Below are positions 1-8,744 of a stretch of DNA of 41,016 bases, in pieces (the first letter of the stretch is position 1; the number at the start of each line of letters is the position of its first letter). The stretch is from positions 1 through 41,016 of the forward strand of contig JABIME010000007.1 of NCBI GenBank assembly GCA_018654125.1. Reading direction: 5' to 3'. The translations under genes were made by a program, and so were the position numbers. The notes below the pieces were generated by a model. The model had not been told where the DNA came from and ran no database searches. It saw only the letters and a program-made list of their open reading frames with translations. This DNA is from Candidatus Cloacimonadota bacterium (lineage in GTDB: Bacteria; Cloacimonadota; Cloacimonadia; Cloacimonadales; TCS61).

Positions 1-2
1 TA

Positions 3-485
3 CTAGAAAAAGAATTTGACGTAAATGTGTATAATAAACCTTCTCCATTTGGAAAGAGTTGGGGAGAAATGATACTAAAACCATCAGTAATTTATTCCTC
101 CGCTTTATTAGAATTGCTTGGAAGATTCGGTGAAGAACGAAAATCCAATATTAAGGGAATCGCTCATATCACAGGTGGTGGGATCCCAGGGAATTTTAAT
201 CGGATTTTGAAAAGGACTGAATTGGGAGCTAATTTTGATGATTTTTACCCACCCTCACCGATGGTAATAGAGATTCAGAAGATTGGGAATGTTTCGGAAG
301 ATGAAGCCTATAAAACATGGAATATGGGTAATGGAATGATGTTAGTGGTTAGCGCAGAAAATGCAGATTCAATTGTTGCTGCATTATCACTTGAAGCAAA
401 AGTTGTTGGATCAGTTATCGAAGAGAAAAAAATTATAATAAATTCGAAAGGTGCAGATGCACAAAGGTTAGTTTTTAATCTTTAA
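3..485 (+). CDS. purM: AIR synthase (phosphoribosylformylglycinamidine cyclo-ligase), 3' part
   Basis: PurM closes the imidazole ring of purines, turning FGAM plus ATP into AIR in the cytoplasm. Only the C-terminal part is present: the frame is open to the window edge, so the GTG at 27 is an internal Val and not a start. Visible PurM landmarks are the HITGGGIPGNFNRIL segment (the glycine-rich stretch of the C-terminal domain), the FDDFYPPSP segment and NMGNGMM. The stop lies 16 nt before the next gene, which has a GGAGG site, so the operon continues. Assignment is firm; the length and the promoter lie outside the window. Confidence 0.95.
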   Translation, partial: LEKEFDVNVYNKPSPFGKSWGEMILKPSVIYSSALLELLGRFGEERKSNIKGIAHITGGGIPGNFNRILKRTELGANFDDFYPPSPMVIEIQKIGNVSEDEAYKTWNMGNGMMLVVSAENADSIVAALSLEAKVVGSVIEEKKIIINSKGADAQRLVFNL

Positions 486-501
486 ATAATCTGGAGGAAA
501 A

Positions 502-2736
502 ATGATTAGAAAAATTACTTATCTATTTTTAATATTTATTTTATCAATGAGTGCAATGTATGCAAATGAAGTACGTGGGTTAACAAGCAAAATCCCTACA
601 GAAAACAAAATGGAAGTAATCGGAAGAGCGAACGAATATTTTCCAAAAAAAGTTCAACCTAAAACTATTAACACATTAATAGATCGAGAAGGTTGGACTA
701 TAATAGATTCAATAAATTTCAATTCATTTATTCAACCTGGAAATTACATTGGAGTATCATTTGATAACACAACAAATGAGATAAGTTTAATTTCCAATTA
801 TGAAGATCTATTGTGCCCGGAAGCTATTGCCGCATTAGAAAAATCCCCAAAATGGTTAAGGCCTGATTTGGAAAATATCTTCCTACAGCTTGATCCAGAT
901 ATACAATTAGAATGGGCAGAAGTTATTAATAATGCAACAGATCCATATATTGATGAGATAGCATTTTCAATTGCTAATACATCTGCAGAATATCTCTCTT
1001 CACCTTATTGTTACCCCGAAATATTTATTGAAAATGCATTTAATATTTATACAGCCGATATTTTTTTGAATTATGTAGAAATTATGGATTATGGAACATC
1101 TGCATCAGATGAAAATTATTACTCAACAACTTTATACTGGAAAATTGATGAAAACGGTGATCAAGTACAGGTTGAAGTTCCCAGAGATATATATTATATG
1201 TATATCGTACACCCAAAGATCACAGATGAAATCCCTGCATTTATTGATCCTGATATAATTGAGGATAATACAACTCATAATAATAATATTGTCTCTCCTG
1301 ATGAAGGTGTATTTTGGAGATATTACATTTTTAATAATAATGATGCGGGATATCCTCTTTTAAGAGATGAATTAATGAATAGTACTGTTCTATGGGACTT
1401 CACAAATAATTCACCGAATGATGCAATTCATACATTAGGGCAGTGGATCAACTCTTCAATGTCTTTTACTTCTAATAATGAAAGACCACATCAACCGGTT
1501 CGCATCTACAAAAAGCACATTGGAAGATGTGGAGAATATGCTGATATTTCAACCGCTGCAGCTAGATCAGCCTTAATTCCATGTACAGGAATTTTGGCAA
1601 TTTCCGGAGACCATACCTGGAATGAATTCTGGGATGAGCAGTGGATACAATGGGAACCTGTAAACGGATACTTAAATAATCCGCTTGTTTATGAAAATGG
1701 ATGGGGAAAAGTATTTGGATCGGTTTTTGAAATCAGAAGCAATGGTTATCTAACACCGGTTACAGAAGTTTATTCAGAAGAAACAGCTACTATTACAATT
1801 TTTGCACTTGATGCAAATGGGAACCCAATTGATGGTGCAAGAATTAAATTAAGGGCCGATAATGCTTCAGACAATTGGGGTTATACAGATAATGAAGGGA
1901 AATACACATTCATCGTTGGAGATGCCCGGAATTATTATGCAAGAATGGATTCTGATATCGGAAGCGATCCTATTGATACAAGCCAATATTATGAAGTAGC
2001 TTTGAATACAGTTGGAGGGCAAACCTATACATATTCTACAACTGCTGAAGGAATAATGCCTGAAGTCTTATATAATCCTGTTACAATACCAGAAGATGAT
2101 ACAGATGACTATAAATTAGTAATTGATTTTACTGTTCCGGAACAGGTAATAACTGGGTCTATAATTATGGATGATATTGATGATACCCAGTTCTACAACA
2201 AAATAGATGATGGGATTATTAATTTCTTTATGGCTGATTGGATTGGTTATTTGTATTTCACAGATGGACAGATATTTGATACCTTTAATGAGTATATTGG
2301 TATTTCTGAAGGTGAAATTGAATTTGATATTCCTGCAAACGAAATGTGGTATGCTATGTTTAATATTGGAGATAATTTAAATAATCCTCAGAATCTAATT
2401 GGTAGTGCAAAACTATATGAATATAATGTTAATTCGATTTATAACAATGAAATTCCAAATTCAACACAGCTGCATAATAATTATCCAAATCCATTTAATC
2501 CAACTACAACTATCAACTATAGTTTGAACTATAATTCTAATGTAACCTTAGAAGTATTCAATATTAAAGGACAGAAAATTAAAACACTAGAGAATGAAGA
2601 TAAAATAGCAGGTAATCATAGTTTAATTTGGAATGGAAAGGATTCTGATGATGAGTCCGTTGCCAGTGGAGTTTATTTCTATAAGCTTGTTTCAGAAGAA
2701 CACTCATTTGTTAAAAAAATGGTTTTAATGAAATAA
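502..2736 (+). CDS. Secreted transglutaminase-like protein with C-terminal sorting/FlgD-like domain
   Basis: Predicted exported protein of 744 residues. Residues 1-21 form a signal peptide (hydrophobic core YLFLIFILSMSA). A transglutaminase-like core lies around 300-400: Cys343 in GRCGEYAD, His371 in GDHTWNEFW and an acidic residue in WIQWEPVNG (Glu385, where Asp is usual) would form the triad. Residues about 426-480 resemble a carboxypeptidase-regulatory/Cna-B-like beta domain. Residues 654-744 are a sorting or FlgD-like Ig domain starting NYPNPFNPTT and ending SGVYFYKL...KKMVLMK, as in type IX-secretion-style cargo of FCB phyla. Start: ATG behind GGAGG at good spacing. It sits between purM and purL with gaps of 16 and 32 nt, an odd place for a surface protein. 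Substrate unknown; protease, crosslinking or structural roles are all possible. Confidence 0.8.
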   Translation: MIRKITYLFLIFILSMSAMYANEVRGLTSKIPTENKMEVIGRANEYFPKKVQPKTINTLIDREGWTIIDSINFNSFIQPGNYIGVSFDNTTNEISLISNYEDLLCPEAIAALEKSPKWLRPDLENIFLQLDPDIQLEWAEVINNATDPYIDEIAFSIANTSAEYLSSPYCYPEIFIENAFNIYTADIFLNYVEIMDYGTSASDENYYSTTLYWKIDENGDQVQVEVPRDIYYMYIVHPKITDEIPAFIDPDIIEDNTTHNNNIVSPDEGVFWRYYIFNNNDAGYPLLRDELMNSTVLWDFTNNSPNDAIHTLGQWINSSMSFTSNNERPHQPVRIYKKHIGRCGEYADISTAAARSALIPCTGILAISGDHTWNEFWDEQWIQWEPVNGYLNNPLVYENGWGKVFGSVFEIRSNGYLTPVTEVYSEETATITIFALDANGNPIDGARIKLRADNASDNWGYTDNEGKYTFIVGDARNYYARMDSDIGSDPIDTSQYYEVALNTVGGQTYTYSTTAEGIMPEVLYNPVTIPEDDTDDYKLVIDFTVPEQVITGSIIMDDIDDTQFYNKIDDGIINFFMADWIGYLYFTDGQIFDTFNEYIGISEGEIEFDIPANEMWYAMFNIGDNLNNPQNLIGSAKLYEYNVNSIYNNEIPNSTQLHNNYPNPFNPTTTINYSLNYNSNVTLEVFNIKGQKIKTLENEDKIAGNHSLIWNGKDSDDESVASGVYFYKLVSEEHSFVKKMVLMK

Positions 2737-2768
2737 CTAAAAATAATTAAAAATATTATGGAGTAAGT

Positions 2769-5756
2769 TTGAAAAATCAGATTCAACTTGTTTTAAAAGA
2801 TAAGATCAGAGATGTTCAGGGTGAGAAAGTTCAAAAATCAGCCGAAGCATTTTTAAACATTGATACTGGAAAAGTAAAAACCGGAAAGATCTTCAATGTG
2901 ATGTATGATATATCACAAGAAGAGATCGAACGATTTGCAAATCTAGGATTAAGAGATGAGATAATACATGATGTTTACATTAATTCATCTTATAAAAATT
3001 CTACATTTAAATCATTTGTACTTGTAGCTAAAATGCCTGGTGTTACAGATGATGAGGGAATTTCAGCACAAAAAACACTTATTGATATTCTCGATCTTAA
3101 TCTTGATGTAAACACACAGCATATTTACACAGAAGACCTTTACTTAATAGAAAATGAATTGAGTGATACTGAACTAAAAGAATTAGCAGAAAAACAACTT
3201 GGGAATAAACTTATTCATCATTTTGAATACGGTGAATTTAAGGGATTGGTAGATTACGTTCCAGAAGTGAAGATAGCTTCAGATAATGAAGTAAAGATAA
3301 TATCATTGGAACTTGGAGATGCAGAATTATTGAAACTTTCTAAAGACATGTTGCTTTCTTTAAATTTAGAAGAGATGCAGACTATCAAAGCACATTTTGC
3401 TGATGAAAATGTAAGAATGTATCGTAAAGAAAAAAGTTTAACACTAAATCCAACAGATTGTGAATTAGAGGTTCTCGCTCAAACATGGAGTGAACACTGC
3501 AAACATAAAGAGTTTGCAGCTTCCATAAAGTATACAAACAAAGAAACTGGTGAAGAGAAAACAATTGATTCACTGTTTAAAACTTATATCCGCAGATCCA
3601 CCGAGATAATTCGTGAAAGGCTTAAAGAAGCTGGGAATAACTGGCTTCTTAAAATATTCACAGATAATGCTGGAGTTGTTAAGATAGATGATGAATCCGT
3701 TTTTGTTTGGAAGGTAGAAACACATAATTCACCATCTGCAATTGATCCCTACGGAGGAGCTATTACCGGAATATTAGGTAATAATCGTGATCCATTGGCA
3801 ACTGGAATTGGTGGTGCAAAATTATTGTTCAATACAAACGTGCTTTGTTTTGGCCCTCCAAATTATGATAAAGAATTACTTCCAGGTCAGCTGCATCCTC
3901 GTAGAATCTTTGAAGGTGTACGACATGGAATCGAAGATGGTGGAAATAAATCAGGAATTCCTACAGTGAACGGCTCGATCATTTTTGATGATCGCTACAG
4001 CGGTAAACCGCTTGTATATTGCGGTACTGGTGGTGTGATGCCGTTTCAATTTAAAGGACTGGATTCCTGGCTTAAACCAATTGATGCTGGTGACCTAATA
4101 ATTATGGCTGGTGGAAGAGTAGGCAAAGATGGAATTCACGGAGCTACTTTTTCTTCAGCAGAGATCGATGAACATTCACCGCAATCAGCTGTTCAGATCG
4201 GTAGTCCCATAACTCAAAAACTTTTAGGTGATTTTATGCAAGAAGCAGTTCTACAAGGTTTGATCAAAAGTTCAACAGATAATGGTGCTGGAGGACTATC
4301 TTCTTCTGTAGGTGAATTAGCAACAATAACCGGTGGTGCAGTTGTGAATTTGGAAAAAGTACCACTAAAATATGCAAATCTTAAACCATGGGAGATCTTT
4401 ATTTCTGAATCTCAAGAACGTATGACTTTTGTGGTTACTAAAGATAGAAGAGAAGCATTATATAAACTGGCAAATCAACGTGAAGTTGAACTTTCCGATA
4501 TAGGTGTTTTTACTGATGATGGTTTTATAGACGTTCGATATAACAATAAATCAGTTGCTTATCTCGACATGGAATTTCTGCACGAGGGTGTTCCAAAAAA
4601 ATATATGGAAGCAGTTTGGGAAAAGCCGGAACTGGAAGAGCCGAAAATTCCTAATGATATAGATTATAACCAAATTATAATTAAATTAATGAGTAGTTTG
4701 AATATTTGTTCTAGGGAAGATGTGATACGACAATATGATCATGAAGTGAAAGGAAAAACAACCATTAAACCGCTTATGGGTCCCGAAGGTAAGGCTCCGC
4801 AAGATGCAGCAGTAATACGCTTGAATTTTAAAAGTTTTGCTGGAGTAGCAGTTTCAAATGGGATCATTCCGCGCTACAGTGATATCGATGCTTACCAGAT
4901 GAGTGCAGGTGCCTTTGATGAAGCGATAAGACAGATCATTGCAGTAGGTGGTAAGCTTCCAGATATAAAAGATACAACTAATTGCTTTTGGACGGTGAAT
5001 GATAATTTTTGCGTACCGGATTCTTTGTTTGATCCTGTTACAAATAAAGATGGGAAGCTGAAACTGGCAAAGCTGGTTCAGATGAATGAAGCATTATTCG
5101 ATATGTCTACATTCTACAATATTCCAATGACTTCAGGGAAAGACAGTATGAAGAACGATTTCAAAGCAGGGAAGATCAAGATTTCGGTTCCTCCTACAAT
5201 TCTATATTCAATGGTTGCAAAGATTGATGATATAAGAGACACTGTTACGAGTGATTTTAAAGCAGATGGTGATTTGATATATCAAATTGGTAAAACTTAT
5301 GATGAATTAGGAGCTTCTGAATTTTATAGATTATTCGATGAATTAGGAGCAAATGTTCCAGTTGTAAGAAAAGAAAAAGCAAAAACAATTTATGATAAAA
5401 TTATTGTAGCAAATAAAAAGAAACTTATCGAATCAAATCATGATATCTCTGATGGAGGATTGGCTGTAGCCCTCACGGAGTCAGCTTTTGGTGGTGGATT
5501 TGGTGCAGAGATAAAACTAGAAAAAGTAAATAATAAAACCTTGAATGCTGCACTCTTCTCTGAGTCACATTCTCGTTTTGTTGCTAGCATAAAACCAGAA
5601 AATAGAAGCGCATTTGAAAGTATGTTTGGTGAGGATGCAACTCTATTAGGAAAAGTTTCATCAAATAAGAAATTGATAATTAAATCAGATATTAATGAAA
5701 TAATAAGTATTGATATTGATAAATTGAAAAAAGCTTGGGATGATGGGCTGAAATAA
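2769..5756 (+). CDS. purL: FGAM synthase, synthetase subunit (PurS-like domain fused to PurL)
   Basis: Converts FGAR, ATP and glutamine-derived ammonia to FGAM. At 995 residues it lies between small PurL (about 720-750, needs PurS) and the roughly 1,300-residue PurL that also carries the glutaminase. Residues 1-165 look like the PurS-type N-terminal domain, followed by a linker and the signature TWSEHCKHK (239-247, catalytic-type His243). KVETHNSPS at 315-323 and PYGGAITGILGNNRD belong to the first ATP/FGAR half; DISDGGLAVALTESAFGGG marks the second half. The glutaminase is the separate next gene. The start is TTG at 2769 behind GGAG; no better ATG lies upstream. The stop overlaps purQ by one base (TAATG), indicating translational coupling. 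Confidence 0.96.
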   Translation: MKNQIQLVLKDKIRDVQGEKVQKSAEAFLNIDTGKVKTGKIFNVMYDISQEEIERFANLGLRDEIIHDVYINSSYKNSTFKSFVLVAKMPGVTDDEGISAQKTLIDILDLNLDVNTQHIYTEDLYLIENELSDTELKELAEKQLGNKLIHHFEYGEFKGLVDYVPEVKIASDNEVKIISLELGDAELLKLSKDMLLSLNLEEMQTIKAHFADENVRMYRKEKSLTLNPTDCELEVLAQTWSEHCKHKEFAASIKYTNKETGEEKTIDSLFKTYIRRSTEIIRERLKEAGNNWLLKIFTDNAGVVKIDDESVFVWKVETHNSPSAIDPYGGAITGILGNNRDPLATGIGGAKLLFNTNVLCFGPPNYDKELLPGQLHPRRIFEGVRHGIEDGGNKSGIPTVNGSIIFDDRYSGKPLVYCGTGGVMPFQFKGLDSWLKPIDAGDLIIMAGGRVGKDGIHGATFSSAEIDEHSPQSAVQIGSPITQKLLGDFMQEAVLQGLIKSSTDNGAGGLSSSVGELATITGGAVVNLEKVPLKYANLKPWEIFISESQERMTFVVTKDRREALYKLANQREVELSDIGVFTDDGFIDVRYNNKSVAYLDMEFLHEGVPKKYMEAVWEKPELEEPKIPNDIDYNQIIIKLMSSLNICSREDVIRQYDHEVKGKTTIKPLMGPEGKAPQDAAVIRLNFKSFAGVAVSNGIIPRYSDIDAYQMSAGAFDEAIRQIIAVGGKLPDIKDTTNCFWTVNDNFCVPDSLFDPVTNKDGKLKLAKLVQMNEALFDMSTFYNIPMTSGKDSMKNDFKAGKIKISVPPTILYSMVAKIDDIRDTVTSDFKADGDLIYQIGKTYDELGASEFYRLFDELGANVPVVRKEKAKTIYDKIIVANKKKLIESNHDISDGGLAVALTESAFGGGFGAEIKLEKVNNKTLNAALFSESHSRFVASIKPENRSAFESMFGEDATLLGKVSSNKKLIIKSDINEIISIDIDKLKKAWDDGLK

Positions 5757-6577
5757 TGAAAAAAGTTAAAGCATTAATAATTACAGGTTACGGGATTAAT
5801 TGTGAAGAAGAGATGGCAGCTGCATATGATCTTGCTGGTGCAAATACAAATATTTATCATCTAAATGATATTTTTAATGGAATTATAAATATTCATAATT
5901 ATGACATTCTGAATTTCCCAGGTGGATTTTCTTTTGGTGATGATCTGGGTTCGGGTAAAGTTTTAGCCAATAAGATGAAATACAAAAAAATGGAATCTGG
6001 TAAAACAATCTTAGAAGAGATTAAAATATTTTTAGAATCAGGTAAGTTTATTCTAGGAATTTGTAATGGATTTCAATTTTTGGTTAAGATGGGGTTGTTG
6101 CCAAATACACATGGGAATTTTGATCAGGAAGTAACTCTTACCAGAAATAATTCTGCAAAATATGAAGATCGTTGGGTTCATCTGAAGAAGAATCCAAACT
6201 CCAAAACTCCATTCTTGAAGGATATTGATGTCATGCCTTGTCCTGTGCGACATGGTGAAGGAAAACTTATCATCAAAGACGAAGTTGTAAAAGCAGAAAT
6301 AATCAATAATAATCTGAATGTTTTCAGCTATTGCAATGATGATGGGAATGTGACATCAGAATATCCACTGAATCCAAATGGAGCTGATCTGGATTGCGCA
6401 GCTCTTACAAATCCAACGGGGCAGGTTCTTGGTATGATGCCACATCCTGAAGCTTTCCTCAGTTTATATAACCATCCAAACTGGGGTCAAATAAAACGAA
6501 ATAATCGAGATATCTCTGAAGATGGTGATGGATTGCAGATATTTAAGAATATTGTGGATCATATTGAAACACATTAA
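5756..6577 (+). CDS. purQ: FGAM synthase, glutaminase subunit
   Basis: Class I glutamine amidotransferase that supplies ammonia to PurL. The 273 residues hold the nucleophile elbow GICNGFQF with Cys103, and His230 and Glu232 in MMPHPEAF complete the triad. The N-terminal GYGINCEEE and NFPGGFSFGDDLGSG segments are typical. It is longer than the roughly 220-residue PurQ of Bacillus-type systems and resembles the amidotransferase domain of large PurL. The start codon overlaps the purL stop by one base. Pairing with a PurS-PurL fusion means this organism needs two polypeptides rather than one or three for the step. Confidence 0.95.
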   Translation: MKKVKALIITGYGINCEEEMAAAYDLAGANTNIYHLNDIFNGIINIHNYDILNFPGGFSFGDDLGSGKVLANKMKYKKMESGKTILEEIKIFLESGKFILGICNGFQFLVKMGLLPNTHGNFDQEVTLTRNNSAKYEDRWVHLKKNPNSKTPFLKDIDVMPCPVRHGEGKLIIKDEVVKAEIINNNLNVFSYCNDDGNVTSEYPLNPNGADLDCAALTNPTGQVLGMMPHPEAFLSLYNHPNWGQIKRNNRDISEDGDGLQIFKNIVDHIETH

Positions 6578-6586
6578 GAGGATTTT

Positions 6587-6964
6587 ATGAAAAAAGTAAT
6601 CTCAACAGAAAACGCACCCAAGGCTGTAGGCCCTTATTCTCAGGCTGTGTGGGCTAATGATTTGCTATTTATTTCTGGGCAGATCCCAATAGATCCTGAA
6701 ACGGGAAAATTTGTTTCTGAGGATATTAAAGAACAAACAAAACAAGTTTTTCTAAATTTGGGAGCTATTTTAATTGAAGCTGGTTTGGATTTTGAAAATA
6801 TAGTAAAAGCAACAGTATATCTGGCAGACATGAAAGATTTTGCAGCAATGAACGAAGTTTATTCTTCTTTCTTCACAAAAGATTTCCCAGCTCGTGCAGC
6901 TTTTCAGGTTGTTGCATTGCCCATGGGTGCTAAAGTGGAAATTGAAGCAATAGCTATGAAGTAA
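6587..6964 (+). CDS. ridA: RidA family enamine/imine deaminase
   Basis: RidA (YjgF/YER057c/UK114) proteins hydrolyse reactive 2-aminoacrylate and related enamines or imines released by PLP enzymes, protecting other PLP enzymes. The 125-residue length is normal. NAPKAVGPYSQAV, FISGQIPIDPETG and PARAAFQVVALP are family landmarks; Arg103 in PARAAF is the carboxylate-binding arginine of the active-site cleft, and a family-typical Glu lies near the C-terminus (VEIEAIAM). The start is ATG behind AGAGG. It lies 9 nt after purQ and 19 nt before a PLP enzyme, which fits a role in cleaning up a product of that neighbour. Activity on 2-iminobutanoate is known for the family, not shown here. Confidence 0.92.
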   Translation: MKKVISTENAPKAVGPYSQAVWANDLLFISGQIPIDPETGKFVSEDIKEQTKQVFLNLGAILIEAGLDFENIVKATVYLADMKDFAAMNEVYSSFFTKDFPARAAFQVVALPMGAKVEIEAIAMK

Positions 6965-6983
6965 TTATTTAAAAGGAATTATT

Positions 6984-8744
6984 ATGAATATACAGAAAAA
7001 GATCAAGAATTTGGAATGGTTACGTAAGGAGATCATCGGACGGAATATGTTGTTTGAAACTTGCTACGGCAAAAAACCGCTTGTTTATGCCGATTACACT
7101 GCAAGTGGACGTGCAGTAAATTTTATTGAGAATTATCTTACAGATCTATATAAATATTATGCAAACACTCATACTGAAGATGATTTTACAGGGAAGACAA
7201 TGACCACACTTCTGCATGATGCAGAAAAAGAGATCAAACGTATGGTTAATGCCGGAAAATCTGGTAAGATCATTTTTAATGGTACAGGTGCAACTGGTGG
7301 AATATCTAAATTGCAGCAGATCATTGGTGTTTACTGGCCTCCAACTACAAAGAAGAGGATCAATGATTACCTGAATGGTCCATTAAAAGATGCTGATGAG
7401 CATAAGAGAGTATGTCATTCAAAATTCCTCGATGAAATTGATGGTGCTTTACCGATAGTTTTTGTTGGTCCATACGAACATCATTCAAATGAGATCATGT
7501 GGAGAGAAACATTTTGTGAAGTTGTAGAAATACCACTTGATTCAGATGGTTTTATCGATTTGCAGACTTTAGATAAGGAACTTGCAAATCCAAAATATAC
7601 AAATCGTGAAAAAATTGGTTCATTTAGTGCAGCTTCAAATGTTTCTGGTGTTAGAACAGATGTATATGAAATTGCTAGAATTCTACACAAGCATGGTGCT
7701 ATAGCCTGTTTTGATTTTGCTGCCTGCGCACCTTATATTGAAATTAATATGAACAAAGATGATGAAAGTTATTTCGATGCGATCTATCTATCTCCTCATA
7801 AATTTTTGGGAGGACCAGGATCAAGTGGAATATTAGTTTTCAATGAGAGAATTTATAAGAAAGATCTTCCTCCAACTGTTGCTGCTGGAGGAACAGTTGA
7901 TTTTGTTACATTAGATCGTGAACATTATATTGAAGATATTGAAACCCGAGAAAAACCGGGAACACCAGGGATCATGCAGGCTATTAAAGTAGCCTTAGTA
8001 TTCCAATTAAAAGAAAAAGTTGGTGTTAAAACTATTGAGGAAATAGAAAAATACTACCTAACTAAATTTTACGATTATTACAAAAATAATGAGATGATCC
8101 AGTTTTATGGACCTATCGATCCCGATAAAAAACTAAATATCATTCCCTTCAATATAGTTCACAAGGATCGTGTATTTCACCATAAATTTATAACAAAATT
8201 AATTAATGATCTGTTTGGAATTCAAACACGTGCGGGATGTTCGTGTGCCGGACCTTACGGTCATCGTTTACTAGATATCTCACAAGAGATCTCTCGTTAT
8301 TATCAATGTGCAATTGGTGTAGATAAATACAGCGGAGTTAAGCCAGGCTGGGTTCGCTTGAATTTCCACTATACACTTTCTGAAGTTGAATTTGATTACA
8401 TTATAAAAGCTATTGATTTTGTAATTGAAAATGCAGATATTTTCTTACAGGAATACAATTTTGATTTCTCAACAGGAGATTGGTTTCATGTTGAACATGA
8501 TAGTAGTTCAAAATTGCTTAATTTAGATTTTGAATCAGTTATAAATACACCAAAATATGTTCAGGATGATTGTGGAGATTGTGATGATATCTTTGCTGAT
8601 AAATTGGAATTTGCTAATAAAAAAGCAGCTGAACTTAAACCTACAGAATATTATCCAACTTTTAATGAATCTCTTGAAAATCTTATGTTTTTCTATGTTA
8701 AAAATTATTATAATTTAAAAGGAATGAGTTGTGGTCAAAATTAA
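6984..8744 (+). CDS. Class V aminotransferase-fold PLP enzyme (cysteine-desulfurase-like), extended
   Basis: A fold type I PLP enzyme of the class V aminotransferase group. Asp244 (FDFAACAP) should bind the pyridine nitrogen and Lys273 (LSPHKFLGG) the PLP. Residues 416-426 (RAGCSCAGPYGH) carry two Cys at the place where cysteine desulfurases have their sulfur-accepting loop, so desulfurase or a related C-S/C-N lyase activity is plausible but unproven. At 586 residues it exceeds the usual 400. The extra C-terminal part (about 490-586) contains CGDCDD (Cys530, Cys533) and ends in MSCGQN, which could bind metal or carry sulfur. It is not a standard SufS or IscS. It overlaps purH by 14 nt and follows ridA, so it is made with the purine enzymes. 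Its substrate is unknown. Confidence 0.8.
   Translation: MNIQKKIKNLEWLRKEIIGRNMLFETCYGKKPLVYADYTASGRAVNFIENYLTDLYKYYANTHTEDDFTGKTMTTLLHDAEKEIKRMVNAGKSGKIIFNGTGATGGISKLQQIIGVYWPPTTKKRINDYLNGPLKDADEHKRVCHSKFLDEIDGALPIVFVGPYEHHSNEIMWRETFCEVVEIPLDSDGFIDLQTLDKELANPKYTNREKIGSFSAASNVSGVRTDVYEIARILHKHGAIACFDFAACAPYIEINMNKDDESYFDAIYLSPHKFLGGPGSSGILVFNERIYKKDLPPTVAAGGTVDFVTLDREHYIEDIETREKPGTPGIMQAIKVALVFQLKEKVGVKTIEEIEKYYLTKFYDYYKNNEMIQFYGPIDPDKKLNIIPFNIVHKDRVFHHKFITKLINDLFGIQTRAGCSCAGPYGHRLLDISQEISRYYQCAIGVDKYSGVKPGWVRLNFHYTLSEVEFDYIIKAIDFVIENADIFLQEYNFDFSTGDWFHVEHDSSSKLLNLDFESVINTPKYVQDDCGDCDDIFADKLEFANKKAAELKPTEYYPTFNESLENLMFFYVKNYYNLKGMSCGQN

Noticed and set aside
6984..8744. SufS/IscS cysteine desulfurase
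   Set aside because: Length, the CSCAGPYGH loop and the C-terminal tail differ, and no suf or isc genes are near.
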